A stretch of 64,000 nucleotides of DNA from Enemella evansiae (GCA_017255395.1 JAFKDC010000007.1:1-64000), one strand, 5' to 3'; positions 45,516 through 56,042 are shown, counted from the first letter of the stretch. Made by a program: numbers and translations. The notes: a model not told the origin generated them from the sequence alone.

Positions 45516-45649
45516 GGGCGCCCCTTTTTGCATGACTTTGTCATGCATCTGCCCGGTTGCGCAGGCGGATGCAAGGGTTCTGAGGGCTTTCCCGGAACCT
45601 CGGGCGCCCGGCCCCGGTTAAGCCGGAAACCTCCCAGGGCCGCTTGACC

Positions 45650-46138
45650 ATGTTCGAACAGATCTCGCAGGAATTCACCCGCTCTTTCTCCGTCATTCCG
45701 CCGGAGGTCGCCTTTGCCCGTATCGTGGCGGCCATCCTGCTGGGGGGAATCGTCGGGCTGGAACGGGAATGGCGCGAGAAACCGGCGGGGCTGCGGACGC
45801 ATATCCTCGTCTCGGTGGCTGCCTGCCTCTTCGTGCTGCTGGGCCGTGAACTGGCGGCCATGGACTTCGGCGCGGGCGAGCAGCGCAACGACCCGCTGCG
45901 CATGATCGAGGCGGTGACGGCGGGCGTGGCCTTCCTTGCCGCCGGGCTGATCTTCACCGCTGGCGAGAAGGTCCGCAACGTGACCACCGGCGCCTCGCTC
46001 TGGCTGGTGGGCGGGATCGGGCTGGGCTGCGGCGCGGGACAGATGCCGCTGGCCGCCATGACGACCGTGGTGGTGGTCGCCGTGCTGCTGGTGCTGCGCC
46101 GGGTCGAGCGCCTTATGGGAACACACGAAACGCACTGA
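45650..46138 (+). CDS. MgtC/SapB family membrane protein
   Basis: This 162-residue protein carries the MgtC/SapB core: LGGIVGLEREWREKPAGLRTHILV near residue 30 with the family Glu-Arg-Glu, GVAFLAAGLIF near residue 90 and NVTTGASLWLVGGIGLGCG near residue 108. Four or five membrane segments are visible. Family members affect magnesium or ATP homeostasis; the length is that of the short, chromosomal form. Start is ATG 45650; an in-frame TTG at 45644 is possible. Confidence 0.9.
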   Translation: MFEQISQEFTRSFSVIPPEVAFARIVAAILLGGIVGLEREWREKPAGLRTHILVSVAACLFVLLGRELAAMDFGAGEQRNDPLRMIEAVTAGVAFLAAGLIFTAGEKVRNVTTGASLWLVGGIGLGCGAGQMPLAAMTTVVVVAVLLVLRRVERLMGTHETH

Positions 46139-46794
46139 CAGGGGGCTGAGAACCCCTGGTCGCGAGGCCCTCGCGGAACATGCTTCATCGCCAGCACTGG
46201 ACGGGCGGAGGTCAGGATGCGCGGACCGGACAGGGTGACGGGGTCGCTGTCCGGCCACGCCGATCCTGAGGCGCGCCTTCCTCTGCCCAAGATCCGCAGG
46301 GTCGCCGACGACGCGCCGCGCTCACCGGATGCTGGGTGCGACAGGCTCTGTGCCGGTGAGGCCCCCTCAATCGCCCCGGAGCGGCTGGTCCGGGCCGGGC
46401 GGCAGACCGGGGCTAGGACAGCGCTGATTACGTCGCCGATTTGCGCCATACGGTGGTCATGCCCCGTCTCGCCGGGAAGCGCCGACCTTCCGCCATCGAA
46501 AACAGGGTCGCACGGCATCCCGGTTGCGTCGGGTCCCGGAGCCGCCGGACGAAGACCGCCCCCCCTTTCGGCCGGGTAAAGACCGACGGCGGCATGGCGC
46601 CGCCCCTGTCTCGCGGCATCGGGTGCGCCCGGTTTGCCCTTGGCAATGGCGGCCTGCAATCCGGCGAGGCTGCCGAGACTGCGCCTCGCCCGATCCGGGA
46701 AGAGCCCGTGTCGGGCCCGCCTGCCCACAACCCGGACGCCCCCGGGCAAGCCGCGCCAAGACGCCCTCGGCGCAGAGGTCTTGTAAGCGACCTG
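46139..46794. other. 656-bp stretch without a recognisable gene
   Basis: Open frames on both strands exist but show only Arg/Pro/Gly-rich composition, no start signals and no known motif. It may contain decayed coding DNA, but I cannot name a source. Confidence 0.4.
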
Positions 46795-47742
46795 TCAGGT
46801 CAGCAGCCAGCCCATGTAGGCCGCGTATCCGCCCAGCATGACCGCGCCCTCGCGGCGGCCCAGCCGCCAGCCGGTGCGGGCAAAGACCACCAGCAGGACG
46901 GCGGCAGCGGACATCACCCAGATGTCGGCGCGGATGATCTCGGGCGGGACAGCCAGCGGCGAAACCAGGGCCGTGACCCCGAGAATCCCCAGGATATTGA
47001 AGATGTTGCTGCCCAGCACGTTGCCAAGCGCCACCTCTCCCTGCCCCCGGCGCACCGCAATGACAGAGGTCACGAGTTCCGGCATCGAGGTACCGATGGC
47101 GACGATGGTCAGGCCGATCACGGTCTCTGACAGGCCCACCGCCTGCGCGATCTGCACCGCGCCGGTGACCAGCGCCCGGGCGCCCAGGATGGTGACCGCC
47201 AGCCCGACAACAGCCAGCGCCAACGCCAGGCCAAAGCGCATCTCCGGCCCCGGGACCGCCTCTGCCTGCCCTGCGTAGACCGGGGCCGCCGCCGCGCTGC
47301 GGCGCTCGGACCAGAGGGTGAAGGCGAGGTAGCCCGCCAGTGCCAGCAGGAAGCCTGCGCCGGTGATGCGCGGGATCGCTCCGGCCAGGACGGCCCCGAG
47401 GCAGAGCAGCGTGGCGAGAATCATCGCCGCGCCGTCCCGGCGCAGGGCGGCAGGGTCGACGGCGATGGGCGCCAGCAGCACGGCGATGCCGAGGATCAGC
47501 AGCACGTTGCCGATATTGCTGCCGACCACATTGCCCATTGCGATGCCCGGGCTGCCCGAGAGCGCCGCCTGAAGGCTGGTCACCAGTTCCGGCGTCGAGG
47601 TTCCGAACCCCACCAGCGTAAGCCCGATCACCATGGGCGAGATGCCGAACCCCTTTGCCGCGCTGACCGCGCCGCGCACCAACAGCTCTCCTCCGATCAC
47701 GAGGCCCGCAAGGCCCGCCACCACCAGTCCGACCGTCTCCAT
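46795..47742 (-). CDS. calcium/sodium antiporter (CaCA family)
   Basis: This 315-residue inner-membrane exchanger has the two inverted alpha repeats of the CaCA superfamily: GFGTSTPELVTS with GNVVGSNIGN near residues 45-80 and AIGTSMPELVTS with GNVLGSNIFN near 205-245. Ten membrane segments are expected. It exchanges Ca2+ (or a related cation) for Na+ or H+. The ATG at 47742 gives the usual start METVGLVVAGL. Confidence 0.93.
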   Translation of the reverse strand: METVGLVVAGLAGLVIGGELLVRGAVSAAKGFGISPMVIGLTLVGFGTSTPELVTSLQAALSGSPGIAMGNVVGSNIGNVLLILGIAVLLAPIAVDPAALRRDGAAMILATLLCLGAVLAGAIPRITGAGFLLALAGYLAFTLWSERRSAAAAPVYAGQAEAVPGPEMRFGLALALAVVGLAVTILGARALVTGAVQIAQAVGLSETVIGLTIVAIGTSMPELVTSVIAVRRGQGEVALGNVLGSNIFNILGILGVTALVSPLAVPPEIIRADIWVMSAAAVLLVVFARTGWRLGRREGAVMLGGYAAYMGWLLT

Positions 47743-47963
47743 GACGGAATTCCTTCTCAACCGCCCGCGCGGGACGCCCTGCTGGCGCCGCGGTCGGGTC
47801 GCCGAGAGGTGGGAAGCCGCAAGCCCCGGCGCAATGCCCTGCAACCGGGGAATTTTTCCGCCCCTCCCGCACCGCATCCGTCCCGGGCGCGCTTTTGCCA
47901 ATCGCCGGTTGAACGCGCGCGGCGCGCATGGCTAACTGCGCGCAAGATATCAGGGAGTTCCCC

Positions 47964-48851
<888 letters not shown>

Positions 48852-48868
48852 TGGCGGTGTCGGAGCGG

Positions 48869-48924
48869 GCGCTGCCCCCGCCCCTGCGGGACTCCCCCGA
48901 GGTATTGTCGGGACCAAAGAAGCA
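48869..48924 (+). repeat. 3'-end element, copy 3
   Basis: CCCCTGCGGGACTCCCCCGA is followed by GGTATTGTCGGGACCAAAGA. It begins about 18 bp after the mtnP stop in the same sense and is nearly the same as the copy after apt (50861-50912), including the upstream CTGCCCCCG. It lies before the preferred start of the DUF2927 gene. Confidence 0.7.
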
Positions 48925-48931
48925 GGGGGAT

Positions 48932-49618
48932 GTGCGGCATCTGCCACGGGGGTTTCCGGCGGCCCTCTGCCTAGGCCTTGCCCTGCCGGTATGGGCGGCG
49001 GAGGATTTCGTCGTGACCGAGGGACTGCTGTCGGATGACGATTTCTACCGGTTGGTGGCCTGCGGCGCGACGCCGGGCGGAGACTGCGCCAAGCCCTTGC
49101 TGCGCTGGACGACTGAACGGCCCCTGCGGGTCGCGCTGGAATACGTGGATCCGGCCTTCCTTGGCGGTCGGCAGGCGCGGGCACGGGCGGCCATCGTGCG
49201 CGCGGTGCAATACATCAACCGGGCGGGTGCCGGGATCACCCTTGCAGAGGTGCAGCCGGGCAGCGAGGCGGATATCCGGGTCTATTTCGTGGATACCGAT
49301 GGCGCGGGGCCGGTGAGCGGGACCGGCATCGAGGGGGTCGACGGGGCCGTCGTCACCGGCGCGCGGGTCACCGTCTGGTCTCGGCGCGACACCCGCACGA
49401 TCCGCAAGGCTCAGGTGGTCTTCGGCACGCGGCTGCACATCAGCCACTACGAATCCGCGATGATCGAGGAATTGACGCAGGCGCTTGGCCTGTTGACCGA
49501 TATCCGCAATCCCGCTTACGAAGGTGTGTCGATCTTTTCGCAGGACAGCAATGCGTCCAAGGACCTCGGTCCGCAGGACCTCATGGCCCTGCGCCGCCAT
49601 TATCCCCCCAAGGAGTGA
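48932..49618 (+). CDS. exported DUF2927 domain protein
   Basis: This 228-residue protein is a DUF2927 member with unknown function, recognised by the repeated two-strand layout and the end SIFSQDSNASKDLGPQDLMAL. I prefer the GTG at 48932: it follows an AGGGGGA site and gives a clean signal peptide (cleavage after VWA near residue 22). The ATG at 48851 would overlap the mtnP stop but adds 27 residues encoded by the dispersed 3'-end element. SEADIRVYFVDTDG and HYESAMIEELTQALGLL suggest a protease-like but degenerate metal site. It is followed by a LysE gene. Confidence 0.75.
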   Translation: MRHLPRGFPAALCLGLALPVWAAEDFVVTEGLLSDDDFYRLVACGATPGGDCAKPLLRWTTERPLRVALEYVDPAFLGGRQARARAAIVRAVQYINRAGAGITLAEVQPGSEADIRVYFVDTDGAGPVSGTGIEGVDGAVVTGARVTVWSRRDTRTIRKAQVVFGTRLHISHYESAMIEELTQALGLLTDIRNPAYEGVSIFSQDSNASKDLGPQDLMALRRHYPPKE

Positions 49619-49622
49619 TTTC

Positions 49623-50243
49623 ATGGACCTGCATCTTTGGCTGACCTTCGTCGCCGCCTCGACCGCTTTGCTGCTGATCCCCGGACCCACCGTGCTGATG
49701 GTGCTGTCCTACGCCCTGTCCAAGGGGCGCTCGGTGGCCGTGGCATCCGCCGCCGGGGTGGCGCTGGGGGATTTCGTGGCGATGACGCTGTCGCTGGCCG
49801 GGCTGGGGACGCTGGTGGCGACCTCGGCGGCACTGTTCACGGCGTTGAAATGGGTCGGCGCGGTCTACCTGATCTACCTCGGCGTGAAACTGATCCGCTC
49901 GGCGCCGCGCGAGGGGCTGGCGCTGCCCCGGGCCGAGATCGGCGCGGGCGGGGTGTTCCGCCACGCCGCCACGGTGACGGCGCTGAACCCCAAGAGCATC
50001 GCCTTCTTCATCGCCTTCGTGCCGCAGTTCGTCCGGCCCGAGGCGCCGCTGCTGCCGCAGTTCGCCATCCTGATCGGGACATTCGTCGCGTTGGGCGCGC
50101 TGAACGCGCTGGCCTATGCGCTGGCCGCCGACCGGCTGCGGGGTATGATCCGGCGGCCCGCCGTGCTGGGCTGGATCACCCGGGCGGGCGGTGCCTGCCT
50201 GATCGGCATGGGCGTCCTGACCGCCACCCTGCGCCGCGCCTGA
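49623..50243 (+). CDS. LysE/RhtB family exporter
   Basis: This 206-residue inner-membrane protein has six membrane segments and the LysE signature [20 protein letters not shown] near residue 16 and [15 protein letters not shown] near residue 120. Such carriers export amino acids, commonly homoserine, threonine or lysine; the substrate is not predictable. It begins 4 bases after the DUF2927 stop with AAGGAG in the overlap zone. Confidence 0.92.
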   Translation: MDLHLWLTFVAASTALLLIPGPTVLMVLSYALSKGRSVAVASAAGVALGDFVAMTLSLAGLGTLVATSAALFTALKWVGAVYLIYLGVKLIRSAPREGLALPRAEIGAGGVFRHAATVTALNPKSIAFFIAFVPQFVRPEAPLLPQFAILIGTFVALGALNALAYALAADRLRGMIRRPAVLGWITRAGGACLIGMGVLTATLRRA

Positions 50244-50301
50244 GCCTTGCCAAGGCGCGCGGCGGCAGGCTACCGCTTGGAAAAACGGAGGGGGACTGGC
50301 C

Positions 50302-50841
50302 ATGCCAGAACCGAAGGACGTCAAGGATTACATCCGCACCATCGTGGATTTCCCGCATGAGGGCATCCTGTTCCGGGATGTCACGACGCTGTTCGCCGAT
50401 CCGCGCGGGTTCCGGCTGGCCATCGACCAGCTGCTGAACCCCTATGCGGGTGTGCGCTTCGACAAGGTGGTGGGGCTGGAGGCGCGCGGCTTCATCCTTG
50501 GCGGCGCGGTCGCGCACCAGCTGTCGGCGGGCTTCGTGCCGATCCGCAAGAAGGGCAAGCTGCCCGGGGCCGTGATTTCGGAGGAATACACGCTGGAATA
50601 CGGCGAGGCGGTGGTCGAGGTGCATGACGACGCCATCGCCCCCGGCGAGCGCATCCTGCTGGTCGACGACCTGCTGGCCACCGGCGGCACCGCGGAGGCG
50701 GGCATCCGGCTGGTGGAGCGGCTGGGCGGCGAGATCATCGGCTGCGCCTTCATCGTCGATCTGCCGGAGCTTGGCGGGCGGGCTAGGCTGGAGGCCATGG
50801 GCATGGAGGTCCATGCGCTCTGCGCCTACGCGGGACTGTAG
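50302..50841 (+). CDS. apt: adenine phosphoribosyltransferase
   Basis: This 179-residue enzyme converts adenine and PRPP to [18 protein letters not shown] near residue 17 is the Apt hood region and [14 protein letters not shown] near residue 117 is the PRPP loop. With mtnP in the same gene string it completes adenine recovery from methylthioadenosine. Confidence 0.97.
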   Translation: MPEPKDVKDYIRTIVDFPHEGILFRDVTTLFADPRGFRLAIDQLLNPYAGVRFDKVVGLEARGFILGGAVAHQLSAGFVPIRKKGKLPGAVISEEYTLEYGEAVVEVHDDAIAPGERILLVDDLLATGGTAEAGIRLVERLGGEIIGCAFIVDLPELGGRARLEAMGMEVHALCAYAGL

Positions 50842-50860
50842 CGGGCGTCACAGGGGGGCC

Positions 50861-50912
50861 CTGCCCCCGTCCCTGCGGGACTCCCCCGGGATATTTTCGG
50901 ACAGAAGAAGCA
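50861..50912 (+). repeat. 3'-end element, copy 4
   Basis: CTGCCCCCGTCCCTGCGGGA is followed by CTCCCCCGGGATATTTTCGG and ACAGAAGAAGCA. It begins 20 bp after the apt stop in the same sense and closely matches the copy after mtnP. The remainder of 50913-51128 shows no gene. Confidence 0.7.
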
Positions 50913-51128
50913 TGGGCGGCGCGCCTGCGGTGAGGATGGTCGCGGGCGCGCCTTGACGAGGGGTGCGGTGGCCCGGGGGGCGCGACGGGGCCTTTCCCGT
51001 GGCGGACAGCAGGTCGGGGGGCCTGCCGCCCGTGTCTGCGGGGCTCCCGCCGAGGGCCTTGGGCAGCTGATGTCGCGCGGGGGCGGGACGGACCGGCGGG
51101 GCGGCACGGGTGGCGCCGCCGTCAGGGG

Positions 51129-52391
51129 TCAGGCGACGTTGGCCGCGACGGGCTTGGGCTTGGCCGCGTTGGCGTCGATGAAGTCCAGCACCAGCGGGCG
51201 GATGTTGTTGCGCCAGCTCTTGCCCGCGAAGATGCCGTAATGCCCGGCGCCCGGCTCGAGATGCGCGGCCTTCTTTTCGGGCGGCAGGCCGGTGCAGAGG
51301 TCCAGCGCCGCGACGCATTGACCGGGGGCCGAGATGTCGTCGTTGGCCCCCTCGACCGTCTTGACCGCGACCCGGGTGATCTTGCCGATATCGACCCTGT
51401 GGCCCGCCACCACGAATTCGTTCTTGGCGATCTCGCAGTTCTTGAAGATCCGCTCGACCGTCGAGAGGTAGAATTCCGCCGGCATGTCCATCACCGCGAG
51501 ATATTCGTCGTAGAAGCGGTTGTGGGCGTCGTAGTCCGAGGCCTCGCCCCGCGCCACGCGGCCGATCTGGTCGCGGAAGGCCTTGCCGTGACGGTCGGCG
51601 TTCATGCTCATGAAGGAGGAGAGCTGCAGGAGGCCCGGGTAGACCAGACGGCCGACGCCCTTGTACTTGAAGCCGACACGCTGGACCATGGTCTCTTCGA
51701 GCTGGCCCATAGTGACGCGGTTGCCGAAGTCGGTGACATCGGTCGGTGTCGCGTCGGGATCGATCGGCCCGCCGATCAGGGTCAGCGTGCGCGGCTGCGC
51801 ATCCGGGTCGAGTTCAGCCAGATAGGCGGTTGCGGCCAGCGTCAGCGGCGCCGGCTGGCAGACCGCGACGACATTGGTCTCGGGCCCCATGAAGCGCATG
51901 AAGTCCATCAGGTAGAGCGTGTAATCCTCGACATCGAACTTGCCGGCGGAGACAGGGATATCGCGGGCGTTGTGCCAGTCGGTGACGTAGACCTCGCAAT
52001 TGACGATCAGCGACTTGACCGTCGACCGCAGCAGCGTCGCGTAATGGCCGGACATGGGCGCCACCAGCAGGATCTTGCGGGCCTGTTCCTTGCGGCCGGT
52101 CACGTCGAAGTGGATCAGGTTGCCAAAGGGCTTTTCCACCACGGTCTTGATCTCGACGAGGTGATCCTTGCCATCCTCGCAGGTGAAGGCGTGGATGTCC
52201 CAGTCGGGCTTGACCACCATGCGTTCGAAGGTGCGTTCCGTGACCTCGCCCCAGGCCGCCATCCAGGTCAGCGCCGGGTTCGGGATCGCCGCAAGCGCGG
52301 GGTAGGACGCCATCGTCCGGGCCGTCGCCCCCAACCACTGGTTGGTATTGCGGATCGTTTCCATCAGGTCGTACGTCGCCATATAGCGCAT
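51129..52391 (-). CDS. phaZ: intracellular poly(3-hydroxybutyrate) depolymerase
   Basis: This 420-residue protein mobilises stored PHB inside the cell. It is of the PhaZ1 type, in which the nucleophile is a Cys rather than Ser: Cys178 lies in VVAVCQPAPLT. The catalytic His lies in EPGAGHYGIFAGKSWRN near residue 392, typical of the family. The ATG at 52391 gives the usual MRYMATYDLMET start. It is divergent from phaC with 130 bp between, the standard order in Rhodobacter and Paracoccus. Confidence 0.95.
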   Translation of the reverse strand: MRYMATYDLMETIRNTNQWLGATARTMASYPALAAIPNPALTWMAAWGEVTERTFERMVVKPDWDIHAFTCEDGKDHLVEIKTVVEKPFGNLIHFDVTGRKEQARKILLVAPMSGHYATLLRSTVKSLIVNCEVYVTDWHNARDIPVSAGKFDVEDYTLYLMDFMRFMGPETNVVAVCQPAPLTLAATAYLAELDPDAQPRTLTLIGGPIDPDATPTDVTDFGNRVTMGQLEETMVQRVGFKYKGVGRLVYPGLLQLSSFMSMNADRHGKAFRDQIGRVARGEASDYDAHNRFYDEYLAVMDMPAEFYLSTVERIFKNCEIAKNEFVVAGHRVDIGKITRVAVKTVEGANDDISAPGQCVAALDLCTGLPPEKKAAHLEPGAGHYGIFAGKSWRNNIRPLVLDFIDANAAKPKPVAANVA

Positions 52392-52521
52392 GTGATCCAC
52401 TCCTGGAGTTGCAGGCCGTCCAAGCGATGCCCGCAAGGGGAGACCCGAGCCAATTCGCCGCTTTGCTCCCCCTGCCCGCGACGGTATTCTGCACCTGCGA
52501 CATTAGGGGGGAAATTTTCAG

Positions 52522-54324
52522 ATGACAATAAACGAGGTTGACGCAGGTGAGAAACAGACGCGGCTGGAGGCGAACCTCGCCCGCGTCGAGGCGCTTTCCC
52601 AGCGGCTGGTTGCCGCCCTGACAAAACGTCACCCGACCCCCGTCGCCCTGAACGGCCCCGATGCCTCGCTCTATACCAGGGCGGCGCAGTCCTACTGGCA
52701 GGAATGGGTCAACAACCCGGCCAAGCTGATCGAGCAACAGGTCAGCTACTGGGGCAAGACCGTCACCCATTTCGTCGAGGCGCAGCAGGCGCTGGCGCAG
52801 GGCAAGCTTCAGGCGCCCGAGAACCCCGGCCCCACCGACAAGCGCTTCAGGAACCCGGCCTGGGACACCCATCCCTGGTTTAACTACGTCAAGCAGCAGT
52901 ACCTGATCAACGCCGAGAGCATTCACAACGCCATCGAGGGGCTGGACGAGATGGATGCGAAGGAAAAGCGCCGCCTGCGCTATTTCTCGCAGCAGATCGT
53001 CGACATGCTGGCACCGACCAATTTCCTTGCCACCAACCCCGATGCCCTGATGAAGGCGGTCGAGACCGAGGGCGAAAGCCTCGTGCGGGGGCTGGAAAAC
53101 CTCGTCAGCGATCTCGAGGCCAACAATGGCGAGCTGATCGTGCGGCTGGTGGACGAAAGCGCCTTCGAGATCGGCGAGAACATCGCCACGGCGCAGGGCG
53201 AAGTGGTCTACCGCAACCGGATGATGGAGATCATCCAGTACAGCCCCACCACCGAGCAGGTGCAGGAAGTGCCCATCGTCCTCTTCCCGCCCTGGATCAA
53301 CAAGTTCTACATCCTCGACCTGAAGCCGCAGAACAGCCTGATCCGCTGGGTCGTGGACCAGGGCTATACCCTTTTTGTCGTCAGCTGGATCAACCCCGAT
53401 CCGACCTATCGCGACGTGGGGCTGGAAACCTATGTCGAAGAGGGCTTTCTGAAAACCATCGCGGTGGCCAAGGAGATCTGCGGCGTCGGGAAGGTCAACG
53501 CGGTGGGCTATTGCATCGCCGGGACGACGCTGGCGGTGACGCTGGCGCTGATGAAGAAACGCGGCGATGCCTCTGTGCGCTCGGCGACCTTTTTCACCGC
53601 GCTCACGGATTTCAGCGATCAGGGCGAATTCACGCCCTTCCTTCAGGACGACTTCGCCGATGCCATCGAAGAGGAGATCGAGCAGGAAGGCGTGCTGCCC
53701 TCGTTCATCATGGCGCGGACCTTTTCCTTCCTGCGCTCCAACGACCTGATCTACGGCCCGGCGATCCGCAGCTACATGATGGGAGAGACGCCGCCCGCCT
53801 TCGACCTGCTGTACTGGAACGGCGACGGGGCGAACCTGCCGGGACGGATGTTCCGCCAGTACCTGCGCGGGCTGTGCCAGCGCAACGAGTTCGCAGAGGG
53901 CCGCTTCGACTTCATGGGCGAGACGCTGTCGGTCAAGGACGTGGACGTGCCGCTGATGTCGATCGCCACCGAAAGCGACCACATCGCGCGGGCGGCGGAT
54001 GTCTACCGGGGCGTGCAGATGATGGGCGCGAAGCAAAAACAGTTCGTGCTGGGCCAGTCTGGCCATATCGCGGGCATCGTGAACCCGCCGGGCAAGGACA
54101 AGTACGGGCATTACGTGAACGCCGACCTTGGCACGGATTTCGAGGGCTGGAAGGCCGGGGCCGAGCATCACGCGGGGTCTTGGTGGCCGCATTGGGAGGC
54201 ATGGCTGCGCAGGCGCTCGGGCAAGAAGGTCGCTGCTCGTGCTCCGGGTGATTCGCGCTATGAACCGCTCGCCCCCGCCCCCGGGACTTACGTTAGGGTA
54301 AAGGCGGCCAAGCAAATTCAGTAG
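52522..54324 (+). CDS. phaC: class I polyhydroxyalkanoate synthase
   Basis: This 600-residue enzyme polymerises 3-hydroxybutyryl-CoA at the granule surface. The lipase-like box GYCIAG puts the nucleophile at Cys331, with Asp486 (TESDHIA) and His515 (GQSGHIAG) completing the triad. FPPWINKFYILDL near residue 255 is a class I marker. It leads a phaC-phaP unit. Confidence 0.97.
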   Translation: MTINEVDAGEKQTRLEANLARVEALSQRLVAALTKRHPTPVALNGPDASLYTRAAQSYWQEWVNNPAKLIEQQVSYWGKTVTHFVEAQQALAQGKLQAPENPGPTDKRFRNPAWDTHPWFNYVKQQYLINAESIHNAIEGLDEMDAKEKRRLRYFSQQIVDMLAPTNFLATNPDALMKAVETEGESLVRGLENLVSDLEANNGELIVRLVDESAFEIGENIATAQGEVVYRNRMMEIIQYSPTTEQVQEVPIVLFPPWINKFYILDLKPQNSLIRWVVDQGYTLFVVSWINPDPTYRDVGLETYVEEGFLKTIAVAKEICGVGKVNAVGYCIAGTTLAVTLALMKKRGDASVRSATFFTALTDFSDQGEFTPFLQDDFADAIEEEIEQEGVLPSFIMARTFSFLRSNDLIYGPAIRSYMMGETPPAFDLLYWNGDGANLPGRMFRQYLRGLCQRNEFAEGRFDFMGETLSVKDVDVPLMSIATESDHIARAADVYRGVQMMGAKQKQFVLGQSGHIAGIVNPPGKDKYGHYVNADLGTDFEGWKAGAEHHAGSWWPHWEAWLRRRSGKKVAARAPGDSRYEPLAPAPGTYVRVKAAKQIQ

Positions 54325-54336
54325 CTTGCGCGATTT

Positions 54337-54350
54337 ATGCTGCAGTGCAG
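54337..54350. promoter_or_regulatory. candidate PhaR-type site before phaP
   Basis: ATGCTGCAGTGCAG contains repeated TGCA/TGC steps. In Paracoccus and Rhodobacter the repressor PhaR binds TGC-rich sites upstream of phaP, so this is a plausible operator, 107 bp before the phaP ATG. No phaR gene is in the window. Confidence 0.4.
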
Positions 54351-54456
54351 AAGAAATCCTTGAAATGCCGCACCGCAGCATCCATATTCGTCTCAGCCGA
54401 CAAGGAACCGGGGTGGGCCCGGTTTGGCGAACACGAGATATGAAGGACCAGTAGAA

Positions 54457-54906
54457 ATGGCACAGACCCAAGACTTCACCGCGATGATGAAAGATGTCAT
54501 GGGCGCGTTCCCCGTGGACACCAAGGCCATGGAAGATGCGTTCAAGACCACCGCGACCATGAACGAGAAGCTGACCGCAGTGGCTCTGGAAGCCGCTGGC
54601 AAGTCGACCGAGCTCTCCGCCGCATGGACCAAGGACACGCTGTCCAAGCTGTCCGAGATGTCGAAAGCCAAGGCAGAGCCGGCAGACTACGCCAAGGCGA
54701 TGACCGATTTCGCTTCGGCCCAGGCCGAAACCGCAGCCGAGCACATGGCCGCCTTCGCCGAGATCGCGAAGAAGGTCCAGATGGACACCGTCGAACTGAT
54801 GATGGCCGCTGGCAAGGACTTCTCGGAAGATGCAACCGCAGCCGTGAAAAAGGCGACCGACGACATGACCGCGACCGCCAAGAAGGCAACCGCCGCGGCC
54901 AAGTGA
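54457..54906 (+). CDS. phaP: phasin
   Basis: This 149-residue, Ala/Lys-rich helical protein coats PHB granules. The phasin family region spans about residues 25-125 (ALEAAGKSTELSAAWTKDTL, MTDFASAQAETAAEHMAAFA) and the tail is a basic KKATAAAK stretch. It follows phaC and precedes a strong terminator that also shows an anti-Shine-Dalgarno loop. Phasins are very abundant, so the 3' end is a likely source of a stable RNA. Confidence 0.93.
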   Translation: MAQTQDFTAMMKDVMGAFPVDTKAMEDAFKTTATMNEKLTAVALEAAGKSTELSAAWTKDTLSKLSEMSKAKAEPADYAKAMTDFASAQAETAAEHMAAFAEIAKKVQMDTVELMMAAGKDFSEDATAAVKKATDDMTATAKKATAAAK

Positions 54907-54931
54907 TCTGCCTTTCACGGTAGAGACGGAC

Positions 54932-55001
54932 TTTGCGCCCTCTCCTCCCAACAGGCGCAAAATCCCGGGGGGCGGGTTCTTCGGAACCCGTCCCTTTTTT
55001 T
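54932..55001 (+). ncRNA. phaP 3'UTR: anti-SD hairpin plus terminator, possible small RNA
   Basis: The first hairpin has a perfect 8-bp stem TTTGCGCC/GGCGCAAA (54932-54961) around the 14-base loop CTCTCCTCCCAACA. The second is a terminator: CGGGTTC-ttcg-GAACCCG extended by GGG/CCC around one bulged T, then seven T residues (54970-55001). Alphaproteobacterial CcsR/cuckoo-type RNAs have the same design, a UCCUCCC motif in a hairpin loop followed by a terminator, and act on ribosome sites or titrate regulators. The terminator is near certain; the RNA is inferred. Confidence 0.5.
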
Positions 55002-55039
55002 GTTGTTGAAGAGGCGCGCGGCCCGGCCATAGTGGCGGC

Positions 55040-55915
55040 ATGAAGGTTGCCGCCCTGACCATGGTCTACCGCGATTACTGGGCGCTTGCCCGGTGGTACG
55101 CCCATCACGCCGCCCAGCTTGGGGCCGACAGCCTTTATGTCGTGGCCCATGGCGCCGATCCCCGCATCGCCAAGATCTGCCCCGGCGCTTCTGTCATCAC
55201 CATTCCCCGGGACGATCTGACCGCCTTCGACCGGCGGCGCGGAGAGATGCTGAACGCCTTTCAGGCGGGCCTGCACCGGATGTACGACTGGGTGATCCGC
55301 ACCGACGCGGATGAATTGCTGCTCTGGGACCCGGCACTGTATGGCGGGCTGGCAGAGGCTCTGGCCGCGCAGGAGGCTGTGCCGGTGGTGACGGCGCTCG
55401 GCTTCGATCTGGTGGCGCAGGCGGACGATCCGCAGGGCGGGCCGCTTTTCGCGCGGCGGCGCAACCTGTGCTTCTCGGGCCATTACTCCAAGGCGGTGGC
55501 GGCGCGGCGCCCGGTCGCCTTTGCCCTGCACGGCACGCAGGTCGCGGCGCGACGGCTGCAAGGCTTCCCCTTCACCATGCCGCGCGGGCTTTACCTTGCG
55601 CATCTGAAATACGCCGACCTCGAAGCGCTGGAGCGCGCCGTCGCGGTGCGCATGGCCGTGGCGTGCGGATCGGAGGGCGGCTTGCCCGGCGAAGGCTGGC
55701 GGGCGGCGGATGCGGACGCGGCGCGGTTCCTGTCGGACTTCGCGCAAAAGCCGGTGAAACCCTGGGAGAAGGCCGAGACCCGGGCCTGGGAGACGCTGAG
55801 AGTCAAACCCGCGCGGCTGGAGAAATACGCTGTCGTGAAGACCCGGGCGCTGAAGTTCCCGCACCGCACCATTCTGCCGGAGCGCTTCGCCGGGCTCTGT
55901 CCGCTGGAGGCGTGA
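55040..55915 (+). CDS. glycosyltransferase family 2-like protein
   Basis: This 291-residue protein belongs to the Glyco_tranf_2_4 group: MKVAALTMVYRDYWALARWYAHHAAQ-type opening (first strand and nucleotide fold) and VIRTDADELLLWDP near residue 85 with the DxD-like acidic motif. It probably transfers a sugar to an envelope polysaccharide. No signal or membrane segment is visible. It occupies the place where phaR is commonly found, behind phaP. Confidence 0.8.
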   Translation: MKVAALTMVYRDYWALARWYAHHAAQLGADSLYVVAHGADPRIAKICPGASVITIPRDDLTAFDRRRGEMLNAFQAGLHRMYDWVIRTDADELLLWDPALYGGLAEALAAQEAVPVVTALGFDLVAQADDPQGGPLFARRRNLCFSGHYSKAVAARRPVAFALHGTQVAARRLQGFPFTMPRGLYLAHLKYADLEALERAVAVRMAVACGSEGGLPGEGWRAADADAARFLSDFAQKPVKPWEKAETRAWETLRVKPARLEKYAVVKTRALKFPHRTILPERFAGLCPLEA

Positions 55916-56042
55916 TCCGGTCGTGCGCCCCTGCGGCGCGCACCTGACGCCTCGTCCCGGCGCCTGCGGCTTGGTCCTCGGGTTGGCGCGGGGTCGCGCG
56001 GCCCGGGTCTTTGGCGGGGTTGGTGTGCCCCTCGCTGCGACG

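Noticed and set aside
46441-46730. Small genes in the 46.1-46.8 kb gap
   Set aside because: Frames are Arg/Pro-rich, lack ribosome sites and show no motif on either strand.
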